Source: CAZLBC01 sp964557575
Lineage (GTDB): Bacteria; Planctomycetota; Phycisphaerae; SM23-33
DNA: 28,239 nt
Reading direction: 5' to 3'
Assembly (NCBI GenBank): GCA_964557575.1
Contig: CAZLBC010000061.1
Location: 1-28,239, forward strand
A program made the position numbers and the translations under genes. Positions within the stretch are counted from its first letter, which is position 1. Every line of letters starts with the position of its first letter. Shown piece by piece: positions 6,209 to 13,742 of this stretch. Below the pieces are notes generated by a model that worked only from the letters and a program-made list of their open reading frames with translations, was not told the DNA's origin and did no database searches.

Positions 6209-7414
6209 ATGAGAAACGGTGTATCAACAATTACGGCGATCATCAGCCTCATCCTGTCACTCGCATCCCCGGCCATTGCCGACGACTGGCCCCGCTGGCG
6301 CGGGCCGTCGGCAAACAGCATCTCCGCCGAGACGGGCTGGAACGCGGCCGCCGTCAACAATCCGAAGGTCCTCTGGCAAACGAACGTCGGCGCCGGGCAC
6401 TCCTGCCCGACCGTGAAGGACGGCGCGCTCTACATCCTCGGAAACCGGAACAACGAGGATGTCGTTCAGTGCCTGCAGGCCGCCGACGGCAAGCCGTTGT
6501 GGCAGTTCAAATACCCGTGTGACAAGGGTAACTACGACGGGCCGCGGGCGTCGGCCGTTCTCGACGACGGCGTCGTCTACACCTTCAGCCGGAACGGCGA
6601 CCTCCACTGCCTGGACGCGAAGACCGGCGCCAAGAAGTGGCACGTCAATGTGATGAAACAATTCGGCGCCAAGAATATCCGCTGGGGCTTCGCCGGTTCG
6701 CCCGTGATCGCGGGGAACATGGTTTTGGTGAACGCCTGCACGCACGGCATCGCGCTCGACAAGAACACCGGGGCCAAGATCTGGGCCGGCCCGCCCGGCA
6801 AGTGCGGCTACGCCAGCCCGGTCGTCTTCGCATCGGGCGGCAAAAAGCTGGTCGCGACCTTCGGCGAAAAGGGAGTCTACGGCGTCGATCTCGCCTCCGG
6901 CCGCAGGCTCTGGTTCCACCAGTGGGTCACGAAGTACGACGTCAACGCCGCCGATCCCATTCCCGCAGGCGGCGGCAAGCTCTTTGTCTCCTCGGGGTAC
7001 AACCGCGGCTGCACGCTGCTCGATATGTCCGGTTCACGCCCCCGCGCGGTCTGGGAAAACAAGAACCTCGCCAACCACTTCGCCAGTTCGATATTAATCG
7101 ACGGCCACCTCTACGGCGTGCACGGCAACACCGGCTCGGGCCGGCTCCGCTGCATCGATGTCGGCACGGGTAAAATGAAATGGTCTCAGGGCGGGGGTTT
7201 CGAGAACCTCATGGCCGCAGGCGGCAGGCTGATCGCCATCGACAAGGCGGGCGTCCTGACAATCGCCGCGGCCGACCCCGGCGGCTTCAAGAAGATCGCC
7301 GCGGGAAAGGTCCTCACGCCGAAACACAAGAAGTGGACCATGCCGGTGCTGGCCAACGGCCGGATCTACTGCCGCAACAGCAACGGCGACCTGGTCTGCA
7401 TCGACGTCGAATAA
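6209..7414 (+). CDS. Secreted PQQ-like beta-propeller repeat protein
   Basis: 401 residues from ATG 6209, preceded by a perfect AGGAGG. A signal peptide ends near SPAIADD, and the mature protein starts WPRWRGP, the hallmark of planctomycete PQQ-like propellers. Repeats of the type L...D..TG...W recur through the chain: LQAADGKPLWQ, LDAKTGAKKWH, LDKNTGAKIW, VDLASGRRLWF and CIDVGTGKMKWS. No catalytic residues of a quinoprotein dehydrogenase can be pointed to, so this is more likely a binding or scaffold propeller than a true PQQ enzyme. It follows the DUF1080 gene by 41 bases. Its TAA stop is part of the left arm of the inverted repeat at 7412-7480. Confidence 0.87.
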   Translation: MRNGVSTITAIISLILSLASPAIADDWPRWRGPSANSISAETGWNAAAVNNPKVLWQTNVGAGHSCPTVKDGALYILGNRNNEDVVQCLQAADGKPLWQFKYPCDKGNYDGPRASAVLDDGVVYTFSRNGDLHCLDAKTGAKKWHVNVMKQFGAKNIRWGFAGSPVIAGNMVLVNACTHGIALDKNTGAKIWAGPPGKCGYASPVVFASGGKKLVATFGEKGVYGVDLASGRRLWFHQWVTKYDVNAADPIPAGGGKLFVSSGYNRGCTLLDMSGSRPRAVWENKNLANHFASSILIDGHLYGVHGNTGSGRLRCIDVGTGKMKWSQGGGFENLMAAGGRLIAIDKAGVLTIAAADPGGFKKIAAGKVLTPKHKKWTMPVLANGRIYCRNSNGDLVCIDVE

Positions 7415-7480
7415 AAAGGGGTCAGAACTATTTTAAATCAATGGATAAAAAGAACATAAAACAGTTCTGACCCCTTTTTA
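7412..7480. terminator. Perfect 18-bp inverted repeat acting as bidirectional terminator and holding both stop codons
   Basis: TAAAAAGGGGTCAGAACT (7412-7429) is repeated exactly in reverse complement at 7463-7480 around a 33-base AT-rich loop. The outer A and T tracts make a terminator shape in both directions. The first three bases are the TAA of the beta-propeller gene, and the last three, read on the minus strand, are the TAA of the carboxypeptidase gene. GGGGTCAGA-type palindromes are frequent companions of REP-associated (IS200-like) transposases, so this may be a domesticated REP/MITE element. Confidence 0.75.
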
Positions 7481-8914
7481 ACGGTCCAGCCAGGTCACGA
7501 AATAGGCGCAGACGCGGTCGGCTATCGACTTCGCGGCGCCGACCCCCCGCACCCGGTCGATGAGAATCGAAAAGGCCAGCCCGGGCTTGCCCCCGCCGTC
7601 GAGAATGTACCCGCTCAGGGCGACCACCCCCGCCACGTAGCCGGTCTTGGCGGCGACGCGTCCCTTCAGCCGGTCTGAATCCATGCGGTTGCGAAGGGTG
7701 GTGCGGGCCTCGCCCGATCGCGGGAGACACGCCAGCAGCTCGCGTCCCGCCGCACGGTCCTGCACGGCGGCAAGCAGCTTCGTCACGGCGGCCGCCGTCA
7801 CCCGGTTTTCACCGCTCAGCCCGCTGCCGTCTGAGACGTGCAGATGGTCGGCCGACAGGCCGTATTCCCGCCGCAGCACACGCTCCATTATCCGCGCACT
7901 GCCGGACCAGGTCCCGTCGCCGGCACACAGGAACAGGCATTCGCCGGCGAGGTTCAGGCTTCGCCGGCACGCCCGCTTCAGTACCCGCTGAAGCGGGGTG
8001 GCGGTTTCCGCGATCAGCTCGGCATGCGCCAGGCGCACCATGTTTTCGTCGACCAGCCGTATCCCCCCGGCGATTTCCACGCCCGCCCGGGCGAGACGGT
8101 CGGCAAACACCCGGGCGAGCAGTAACGGCGGGTCCTCTGCGGGAACGGATATGGGGTCGCGCGACGCCGTCCGGTACCGTCCGGATATCGTCAGCAGCGC
8201 GCCGTTTTTGCTCTCCGAAAGCGACCACAGGTGCCGGGGGCCCTTGCGCGTTTGGTTGCTGACCCCGATATACCTGCTGGCGGGCGTGACGCGCGGCCGC
8301 ACGGCCGGGCCGTTGCCGACAAACACCACGTCGTAACAGTTGTCGTGGAAATTCAATTTCGCCACCGGCGCCCCGTACCACTTATTATGGTGCCGCCGCG
8401 GCCAGGCGGGGGGACGAAACGCCCTCTTTTCAAAATGACGGCATATGACCAGGTCGCCCGCTATCTTCTTCCCGACCGCGTTCGCCGCGGCCGCGGACCA
8501 CGCGTCGAGCGGCGCATAAATTGATTCGCCGGAAAAAGACGCCATGACCGGATCGCCCAGCGTGGGATCCCATCCCCCCGCGACCACCAGGTCCCGCCCG
8601 GCGCGATACACGCGCGTCCGAAACCGGTAGTCGCTCTTGAGTCTCGCCAGTGCGAATGCGGCGGTCAGGAGTTTCTGATTGCTCGCCGGCGCGGCCGGGG
8701 TATCCTTCCGCCGGGAAACGATCTGCTCGCCGGACGGCACCCGGACGACCGAAAGATGGATTCTGCCCCGCCCGGATGACTCGTACTCGTCGACCAGGGA
8801 CGCGATTGTCTCGGAAGAGGCCCGCGCGACTGCCGGCAGCAGCGCAGCAGCATACGAACCGAAAAGCACCAGTGCCCGCAGGAAACAGCGCCTGCCGCGG
8901 AATGTGCGAATCAC
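7478..8914 (-). CDS. dacB: D-alanyl-D-alanine carboxypeptidase/endopeptidase, PBP4 type (peptidase S13)
   Basis: 478 residues if started at GTG 8914. The frame runs on upstream, but that part overlaps hemL and has no coding character. The GTG sits about 14 bases after AGGAG, a long spacing, so the start is uncertain. Residues 1-32 are a signal peptide (FLRALVLFGSYAAALLPAVARA). All three active-site motifs are present: SNQK at 78-81 (SxxK nucleophile), SLN in RRSLNLAGE (SxN), and KTG in AAKTGYVAGV. VSDGSGLS precedes the last block as in S13 enzymes. The enzyme trims or cleaves peptidoglycan peptides in the periplasm, consistent with a lineage that has a peptidoglycan wall. Length agrees with E. 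coli PBP4. It is divergent from hemL and convergent with the propeller gene. Confidence 0.9.
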   Translation of the reverse strand: MIRTFRGRRCFLRALVLFGSYAAALLPAVARASSETIASLVDEYESSGRGRIHLSVVRVPSGEQIVSRRKDTPAAPASNQKLLTAAFALARLKSDYRFRTRVYRAGRDLVVAGGWDPTLGDPVMASFSGESIYAPLDAWSAAAANAVGKKIAGDLVICRHFEKRAFRPPAWPRRHHNKWYGAPVAKLNFHDNCYDVVFVGNGPAVRPRVTPASRYIGVSNQTRKGPRHLWSLSESKNGALLTISGRYRTASRDPISVPAEDPPLLLARVFADRLARAGVEIAGGIRLVDENMVRLAHAELIAETATPLQRVLKRACRRSLNLAGECLFLCAGDGTWSGSARIMERVLRREYGLSADHLHVSDGSGLSGENRVTAAAVTKLLAAVQDRAAGRELLACLPRSGEARTTLRNRMDSDRLKGRVAAKTGYVAGVVALSGYILDGGGKPGLAFSILIDRVRGVGAAKSIADRVCAYFVTWLDR

Positions 8915-9041
8915 CGTACCGATGGTATCTCCTGCCAGTGTGCACGCCGCCGGGGTCTCCGAAGCGCGGATATTCACTGTATAACATCGACCGTGTGAGT
9001 CAAATCCATGAATTCCTCTTTTATTGTCCGATACCCGGTTG

Positions 9042-9070
9042 TTGCCAACGGCGGCAAACGGCAATATGAT
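9042..9070 (+). promoter_or_regulatory. Promoter of hemL, possibly leaderless
   Basis: TTGCCA (9042-9047), a 17-base spacer and TATGAT (9065-9070). The ATG at 9078 begins seven bases after the -10 box and has no ribosome site, so the predicted transcript starts at the start codon. Confidence 0.55.
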
Positions 9071-9077
9071 ATTTCGT

Positions 9078-10391
9078 ATGTCCGGAACACGCGAAAAATC
9101 CAACGCCGCTTTCAAGCGGGCACTGCACTCGCTGGTCGGCGGCGTCAACTCGCCGGTCAGGGCCTTCACGGCGGTCGGCGGAAATCCCGTGTTCATGGCC
9201 AGGGCCGAGGGGGAAACCATAACCGATATAGACGGCAACGAGTACATCGATTACGTGTGCGGGTACGGACCGATGATCCTCGGTCACTGTCATGAACGGG
9301 TAACGACCGCGATCAACAAGGCGGTCCGCAATGGACTGGTCTTCGGTGCCCCCGCGGAGACCGAGACGAATCTGGCTAAGCGGATCATCTCCGTCATGGA
9401 TGCGGTGGAAAAGGTCAGGTTCATAAACAGCGGCACCGAAGCCGTTATGACCGCTATTCGCCTGGCCCGGGGGGTGACGGGGCGGGACCTGATCGTCAAG
9501 TTCAACGGCTGTTACCACGGCCACAGCGATTCGCTGCTGGTAGCGGCCGGCAGCGGGGCGATGACGCTCGGCACGCCGTCCAGCGCCGGCGTGCCGAACA
9601 CGGTCGCCCACGACACGCTGACCGCCGAATACAACGATGTCGAGGGGCTCGAGGCCCTTATGGACGCCCGGGGAAAAGAAATCGCCGCGATCCTCGCAGA
9701 GCCGGTTGCCGGCAACATGGGGGTGATTCCCCCCGTGCCCGGCTTCCTTGAATCGATACGCTCGCTCTGCACCCGACACGGCGCGCTGATGATCGCCGAC
9801 GAGGTTATGACCGGTTTTCGCCTGGCGGCCGGCGGCGCACAGGAAGTGTACGGATTCACCGCAGACCTTACCACCATGGGAAAAATCATCGGCGGAGGGA
9901 TGCCGATCGGCGCGGTGGGAGGACCGGCCGATATCATGGACCACCTGGCCCCCCGGGGCGACGTGTACCAGGCGGGCACCCTTTCCGGGAACTCCTCCGC
10001 CATGTGCGCGGGGCTGGCAACCCTCGATGTCATCCTCGGTCAACCGGATTTCTACACGAATCTCGAAGAGATAGCAAGCCTGCTCGAACAGGCCCTGGCC
10101 GAGGCTGCCCGGGAGGCGGGAATAGCCGACCGGGTGTTTTTCAGCAGAGTCGGTTCGATGCTGAGTTGCTTTTTCACTCCCGAGAAGGTGACGGATTTCA
10201 CGTCGGCATCGACCGCGAACACCCGCGCTTTCGCGGCCTTTTTTGCATCGATGCTGGACAACGGCATCTATATCGCCCCCAGCCAGTTCGAGGCCATGTT
10301 CGTTTCCGCATCACACACGATCAAATCCGTCCAGGCCACCCGCAGAGCGGCGGGAGACGCGTGTGCCGCGGCGGCGAAATATTTCACATGA
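9078..10391 (+). CDS. hemL: Glutamate-1-semialdehyde 2,1-aminomutase
   Basis: 437 residues, the usual family length. The PLP-dependent class III aminotransferase fold turns glutamate-1-semialdehyde into 5-aminolevulinate, the last step of the C5 route to tetrapyrroles. SLVGGVNSPVRAF (18-30), GYGPMILGHCH, FINSGTEAVMTAIRLARG (phosphate-binding) and FNGCYHGHSD are all diagnostic, and IADEVMTGFR supplies the PLP-ring Asp. The Schiff-base lysine is K269 in TMGKIIGGGMPIGA. The start at 9078 gives the normal N-terminus; ATG 9066 would add four residues. It overlaps the lipoprotein gene by four bases (ATGA). hemC lies 1.8 kb away on the other strand, so the pathway is only loosely clustered here. Confidence 0.96.
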   Translation: MSGTREKSNAAFKRALHSLVGGVNSPVRAFTAVGGNPVFMARAEGETITDIDGNEYIDYVCGYGPMILGHCHERVTTAINKAVRNGLVFGAPAETETNLAKRIISVMDAVEKVRFINSGTEAVMTAIRLARGVTGRDLIVKFNGCYHGHSDSLLVAAGSGAMTLGTPSSAGVPNTVAHDTLTAEYNDVEGLEALMDARGKEIAAILAEPVAGNMGVIPPVPGFLESIRSLCTRHGALMIADEVMTGFRLAAGGAQEVYGFTADLTTMGKIIGGGMPIGAVGGPADIMDHLAPRGDVYQAGTLSGNSSAMCAGLATLDVILGQPDFYTNLEEIASLLEQALAEAAREAGIADRVFFSRVGSMLSCFFTPEKVTDFTSASTANTRAFAAFFASMLDNGIYIAPSQFEAMFVSASHTIKSVQATRRAAGDACAAAAKYFT

Positions 10392-11242
10392 AACCCATCG
10401 GTAATCCAACGCCGACGACGACCGCCCTGCTCCTGGCCTCCCTGATGCTGCTCCCCGCCGGGTGCAATACGAAGAACGATCCGAACCAGGAGATCAAGGA
10501 CGTCGGCAGCAAGATTTTTACGGGTACGAAAAAGTCCTCGGACGGATCAATCAAGAAATTCGTGGACATGGTCAAGATCCGCGTCGGGACGATCGAGGTG
10601 CCCGCCGGATCCGCCAGCAGGTCGGGGAAGCTCTGGAACTATCTCGACGAGGAACCGGTTGCGCTGAAGTCGAGCGTGCTGGGGTTGAACGGGTTTCGCG
10701 TTGGCCTGGGGATAGAAGAAACCTGGCCGGAAGTGATGCGCGCCCTGAAGGAACTGACGGCCAAGACAGTGAAAATGACTGACATCCAGACGGCGCCCGG
10801 ACAACCCGCGCCGGTCGTCGTCCAGGAAAAACGCCCCGTCCAAACCATTTTTTCGTACACCGACAAGGGCTTCCTGAAGGGAAGCGATTACCCGCCGGGA
10901 GATAACCTGTTATTGCTGTGCCCGACCATAAACGAATACGACCGGGACTCCGTGCTGCTGACGATACAACCCCAGATACGCACCACCAGGCACTACCGGC
11001 TGTCCACGACGAAAGACGGGTATACGACACTCGTCAGGCGTCCGAAGATATTCGATTTCACGTCGATGACCTTCAGCCTGAAGGTGTCGAAGGGCGATTT
11101 CCTGATCATCGGTCCCGGCGCACAGTCAAGCAGGCCTTCCAGCATGGGACATCATTTTCTGACGCGAAAAAAGGGAGGTATCACCTTCGAAACGGTCCTG
11201 GTGCTCCGCCCGGAGCTGACGCGCGTCGAATTCAAGGAATAG
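10388..11242 (+). CDS. Lipoprotein of unknown function, translationally coupled to hemL
   Basis: 284 residues from the ATG that shares four bases with the hemL stop. A lipobox, LMLLPAGC, places the acylated cysteine at residue 26. The mature part holds no domain I can name. Visible blocks are LGLNGFRVGLGIEETWPEV (about 100-118), a mid segment LLLCPTINEYDRDSVLLTIQ, and a C-terminus with GDFLIIGPGAQSS followed by TVLVLRPELTRVEF. These beta-rich segments near 'LRPEL' resemble uncharacterised planctomycete envelope lipoproteins. Coupling to hemL may be accidental to strand layout. It lies 98 bases from the convergent thi4-like gene, with no clear terminator between. Confidence 0.8.
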   Translation: MKPIGNPTPTTTALLLASLMLLPAGCNTKNDPNQEIKDVGSKIFTGTKKSSDGSIKKFVDMVKIRVGTIEVPAGSASRSGKLWNYLDEEPVALKSSVLGLNGFRVGLGIEETWPEVMRALKELTAKTVKMTDIQTAPGQPAPVVVQEKRPVQTIFSYTDKGFLKGSDYPPGDNLLLLCPTINEYDRDSVLLTIQPQIRTTRHYRLSTTKDGYTTLVRRPKIFDFTSMTFSLKVSKGDFLIIGPGAQSSRPSSMGHHFLTRKKGGITFETVLVLRPELTRVEFKE

Positions 11243-11340
11243 TGCCCTGCCAAGACTGCACCTGCGGTTCAAAGCCGCTGTGGCGTGGATTGTTGACGGA
11301 GTACCGGGTGCACCGCGCCGACCACCCGCTGAACGGGGCA

Positions 11341-12117
11341 TCAGCGCTTCATTGAAGCGGAAACCTGCTCCGCGACGGCAAGGCCCGACAGGAGCATGCC
11401 CCCGAAAATCGGCCCCATCCGCGGACCGCCGAGGACCGCACACACCGCCATGCCGCAAATCCAGAGCCCCGGGTACACTTCCGTCACGTTTTCAGACACG
11501 AAACGCTCGCCGGCCGCGGCATCCATCGGTCCCTCGACGTCATAGTCCCCGCGGTCGCCCGCTATCTGCAGCCCCCGGTCCCGCAGGAACCCTACCAGCG
11601 CGGCCTCGTGACCCGTCGCGTCCACAACGGCAGCCCCGGAAAAGGCAATGGGATCGACGGGAAGGTTCCCCAGGATCGTTGTCCGGTTGGCCACGACCCC
11701 GGTAACTCTCCCGTCAGAGAGACAGAGATCCTCGGACTCCATCATGTTTATCAGCGTCGCCCCGGACCGTATGGCCTGCAGACATAATCCGGAAGCCAGT
11801 TCGACGGCATCCACGGTGTAGAAACCCGCTCCCCGTTCCCTTCCGCTGATACCGAAATCCCTCAGCAGCTCACCGGCGTCCTCCTGGACCACGACCTCGT
11901 TCATGCCGATGCCGCCGCCCCATATGCCGCCGCCGGGAGAAAGCCGTTTCTCGATCACCACCACGTTGAATCCGTCTCCCGCCAGTTGTGACGCGGCCAC
12001 GAGTCCCGACGGCCCCGCACCCACGATAATCACGTCGCTTTCGATGGCGGAAGAGAGCTTTTCGTGCCACGCGTCGAGTATCGCCCGGGAAATCTCGGTT
12101 TCTTTTACGTCTCTCAT
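11341..12117 (-). CDS. thi4: Thi4-type thiazole synthase, probably sulfide-dependent
   Basis: 258 residues with GGAGAG before ATG 12117. DVIIVGAGPSGLVAA (28-42) is the dinucleotide-binding loop and EKRLSPGGGIWGGGIGMNE is the family signature. VVDATGHEAAL and LGGPRMGPIFGGMLLSG near the C-terminus match Thi4. The family makes the ADP-thiazole precursor of thiamine from NAD and glycine. Yeast-type enzymes donate sulfur from their own cysteine and die; archaeal and many anaerobe enzymes use free sulfide. No cysteine occurs between the GHE block and WICG, so the sulfide-dependent type is likely. No TPP riboswitch was found upstream. It is the last gene of a minus-strand run after hemC (113-base gap). 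Confidence 0.88.
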   Translation of the reverse strand: MRDVKETEISRAILDAWHEKLSSAIESDVIIVGAGPSGLVAASQLAGDGFNVVVIEKRLSPGGGIWGGGIGMNEVVVQEDAGELLRDFGISGRERGAGFYTVDAVELASGLCLQAIRSGATLINMMESEDLCLSDGRVTGVVANRTTILGNLPVDPIAFSGAAVVDATGHEAALVGFLRDRGLQIAGDRGDYDVEGPMDAAAGERFVSENVTEVYPGLWICGMAVCAVLGGPRMGPIFGGMLLSGLAVAEQVSASMKR

Positions 12118-12230
12118 GTTCTCTCCATTCCAACCGGTCGTACATCACGGTATATCGCCGGGCGGTGTTCAGCCCGGAACAAGCCATACACTGTACACTT
12201 CTTCCTTCCCATGGCAACCTTCAAACGAGA

Positions 12231-13157
12231 TCACACCAGGTTCTTTGCGCCGGCGTCGATCAGGCACGCCAGCAGCCGCGCGGCCGATTCCCGGGCGGTG
12301 GTGCCTTCCGCCTCCCGGCGAAGCATGCCGCTTCCGTCCGGCCGCGAAACCATGGCCGAGGCGACCCACCTCCCCGCGCCGCCGGTTTCCCGCCTGACGT
12401 AGACGGCAAGCGAGCTGCCGCAATCGGCCCCCAGCGCGGCGACGACGCAGCGCTCGGCATCAAGCGCCGCACCCGAATCCGCGTGGTGCACGGCACCCAG
12501 TGAATCGACGAGCCCGGTGTTCGCGGCGGCGGCCTGGATCGCGAGCGTTCCCTGGCCGGCGGCCGGCAGGACCGCGGCGGTATCGAGCGGGCAGACAGCA
12601 TCGCGGTGCGCGGCGAACATCCCCGCGCGGTGCAGACCCGCGGCGGCGAGTACCACGCCGTCCAGTTCCGGGCGCGGACCCAGGGCCTTGTCGATGCGCG
12701 TTTCGATGTTTCCCCTGATACCGGTGATTGCCAGGTCCCCCCGGAGCGCCCTGAGTTGAACCGCCCGCCGGGGGCTGCCGGTCCCGACCCGCGCGCCCGG
12801 GGGAATCGCTTCCAGGGTACCGTAACGGCTCACAATGACGTCGGCCGGATCACCCCGGGGGGGAACGGCGGCGATAACCAGGCCATCGTCCATCACCGCG
12901 GGCATATCCTTTGCAGAGTGAACCGCTATATCCACCCGGCCGTCACGGAGAGCGGACTCCAGTTCCGCGGTAAAAAGGCCCTTGCCCCCCGCCGTCGCCA
13001 GCGGCCCCGCCCGACGGTCGCCGGCGGTATCAAACGTCACCACGGTGGTTTCCCATGAGGGAAACGCCCGCCCGAGCATATCGGCCACCAGTCGCGTCTG
13101 GACGCGGGCAAGGCGGCTGCGGCGGGTGCCGATTCTCACTGTTTTTCCGGTCGACAT
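12231..13157 (-). CDS. hemC: Hydroxymethylbilane synthase (porphobilinogen deaminase)
   Basis: 308 residues from ATG 13157; the upstream extension of the frame runs into the nitroreductase gene and is excluded. The enzyme joins four porphobilinogens into hydroxymethylbilane. RIGTRRSRLARVQ opens the fold, VDIAVHSAKDMP carries the HSxKD motif with the catalytic Asp, and GTGSPRRAVQL and GIRGNIETRIDK bind substrate carboxylates. C246 in LGADCGSSLAVY is the attachment site of the dipyrromethane cofactor. The nitroreductase gene ends 16 bases upstream on the same strand, so the two are likely co-transcribed. Length is normal. Together with hemL it indicates tetrapyrrole synthesis by the C5 route. 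Confidence 0.95.
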   Translation of the reverse strand: MSTGKTVRIGTRRSRLARVQTRLVADMLGRAFPSWETTVVTFDTAGDRRAGPLATAGGKGLFTAELESALRDGRVDIAVHSAKDMPAVMDDGLVIAAVPPRGDPADVIVSRYGTLEAIPPGARVGTGSPRRAVQLRALRGDLAITGIRGNIETRIDKALGPRPELDGVVLAAAGLHRAGMFAAHRDAVCPLDTAAVLPAAGQGTLAIQAAAANTGLVDSLGAVHHADSGAALDAERCVVAALGADCGSSLAVYVRRETGGAGRWVASAMVSRPDGSGMLRREAEGTTARESAARLLACLIDAGAKNLV

Positions 13158-13173
13158 GGAAGGCGGCGGTCCA

Positions 13174-13686
13174 TTACGCCGAGTAGCGATCGTAGCAAAC
13201 CACTTCTTCGAGCGCTTTCCTGTCTTTTGCGGGCGGTACCTCCCCGGCCGGATAACCGAGGGTAAGCATTTCAATGATCGTGTACTCGGCGGGTACGCCG
13301 AGTATGTTCCTGCATTCATCCTGCTTGAAGTGCCCGATCCAGCAGGTGCCGAGGCCCTCGACCGCGGCCGCGAGGGTCATGTGGTCGAGCGCAATCGCGC
13401 AGTCCACGGGATCCGACGGCACGCCGCAGAACATGGTGTTGTTACCCGTGCCGACGACCGCGATAATCACCGGGGCGGCGGACATCCACGGTTGCTCCGC
13501 GGCCTCGACCAGGGCCGTCTTCACCGCCGGATCCCTGACGACCACGAACTTCCAGTCCTGCCGGTTGCGGGCGCTGGGGGCCATCCGGCCGGCGTCGAGC
13601 ACCCGCTTGAGCTTCTCACCTTCGACGTCATCGTTCCGGTATTCCCTGACACTGTAACGCCTGTTGATCGCCTCGTACAATTCCAT
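13174..13686 (-). CDS. Nitroreductase-family FMN oxidoreductase
   Basis: 170 residues, the size of the short, minimal nitroreductases. RRYSVREYRNDDVEGEKL (9-26) and GRMAPSARNRQDWKFVVV (33-50) are the FMN-binding signatures of the family. LAAAVEGLGTCWIGHF (about 105-120) is the conserved helix and flavin contact, and MLTLGYPAGE the typical C-terminal strand. These enzymes use NAD(P)H to reduce nitro groups, quinones or flavins; the physiological substrate is unknown. Purine-rich GGAGAAGAGAG precedes ATG 13686. It lies 56 bases after the sulfatase stop and 16 before hemC, so a sulfatase-nitroreductase-hemC transcript is plausible. No functional link among the three is obvious. Confidence 0.9.
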   Translation of the reverse strand: MELYEAINRRYSVREYRNDDVEGEKLKRVLDAGRMAPSARNRQDWKFVVVRDPAVKTALVEAAEQPWMSAAPVIIAVVGTGNNTMFCGVPSDPVDCAIALDHMTLAAAVEGLGTCWIGHFKQDECRNILGVPAEYTIIEMLTLGYPAGEVPPAKDRKALEEVVCYDRYSA

Positions 13687-13742
13687 CTCTCTTCTCCTTG
13701 AGTGTCGTCAACATCGAATGCGCCCGGCTCCCGGAACAGGAC

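Noticed and set aside
4887..6230. Open frame of 447 codons on the minus strand
   Set aside because: Antisense of the DUF1080 gene and its neighbours, with no recognisable motif or signal peptide.
8915..9247. N-terminal extension of the PBP4-type frame
   Set aside because: It overlaps hemL and its promoter and precedes a clear signal peptide, so the start must be internal.
11255..11295. tRNA suggested by GCGG-TTCAAAG-CCGC
   Set aside because: It looks like a T-arm, but no matching acceptor, D-arm or anticodon stem can be built around it.
12118..12230. TPP riboswitch before the Thi4-type gene
   Set aside because: The CUGAGA and ACCUGAUC-type core blocks of THI elements are absent; only a small CCGGGC hairpin is seen.
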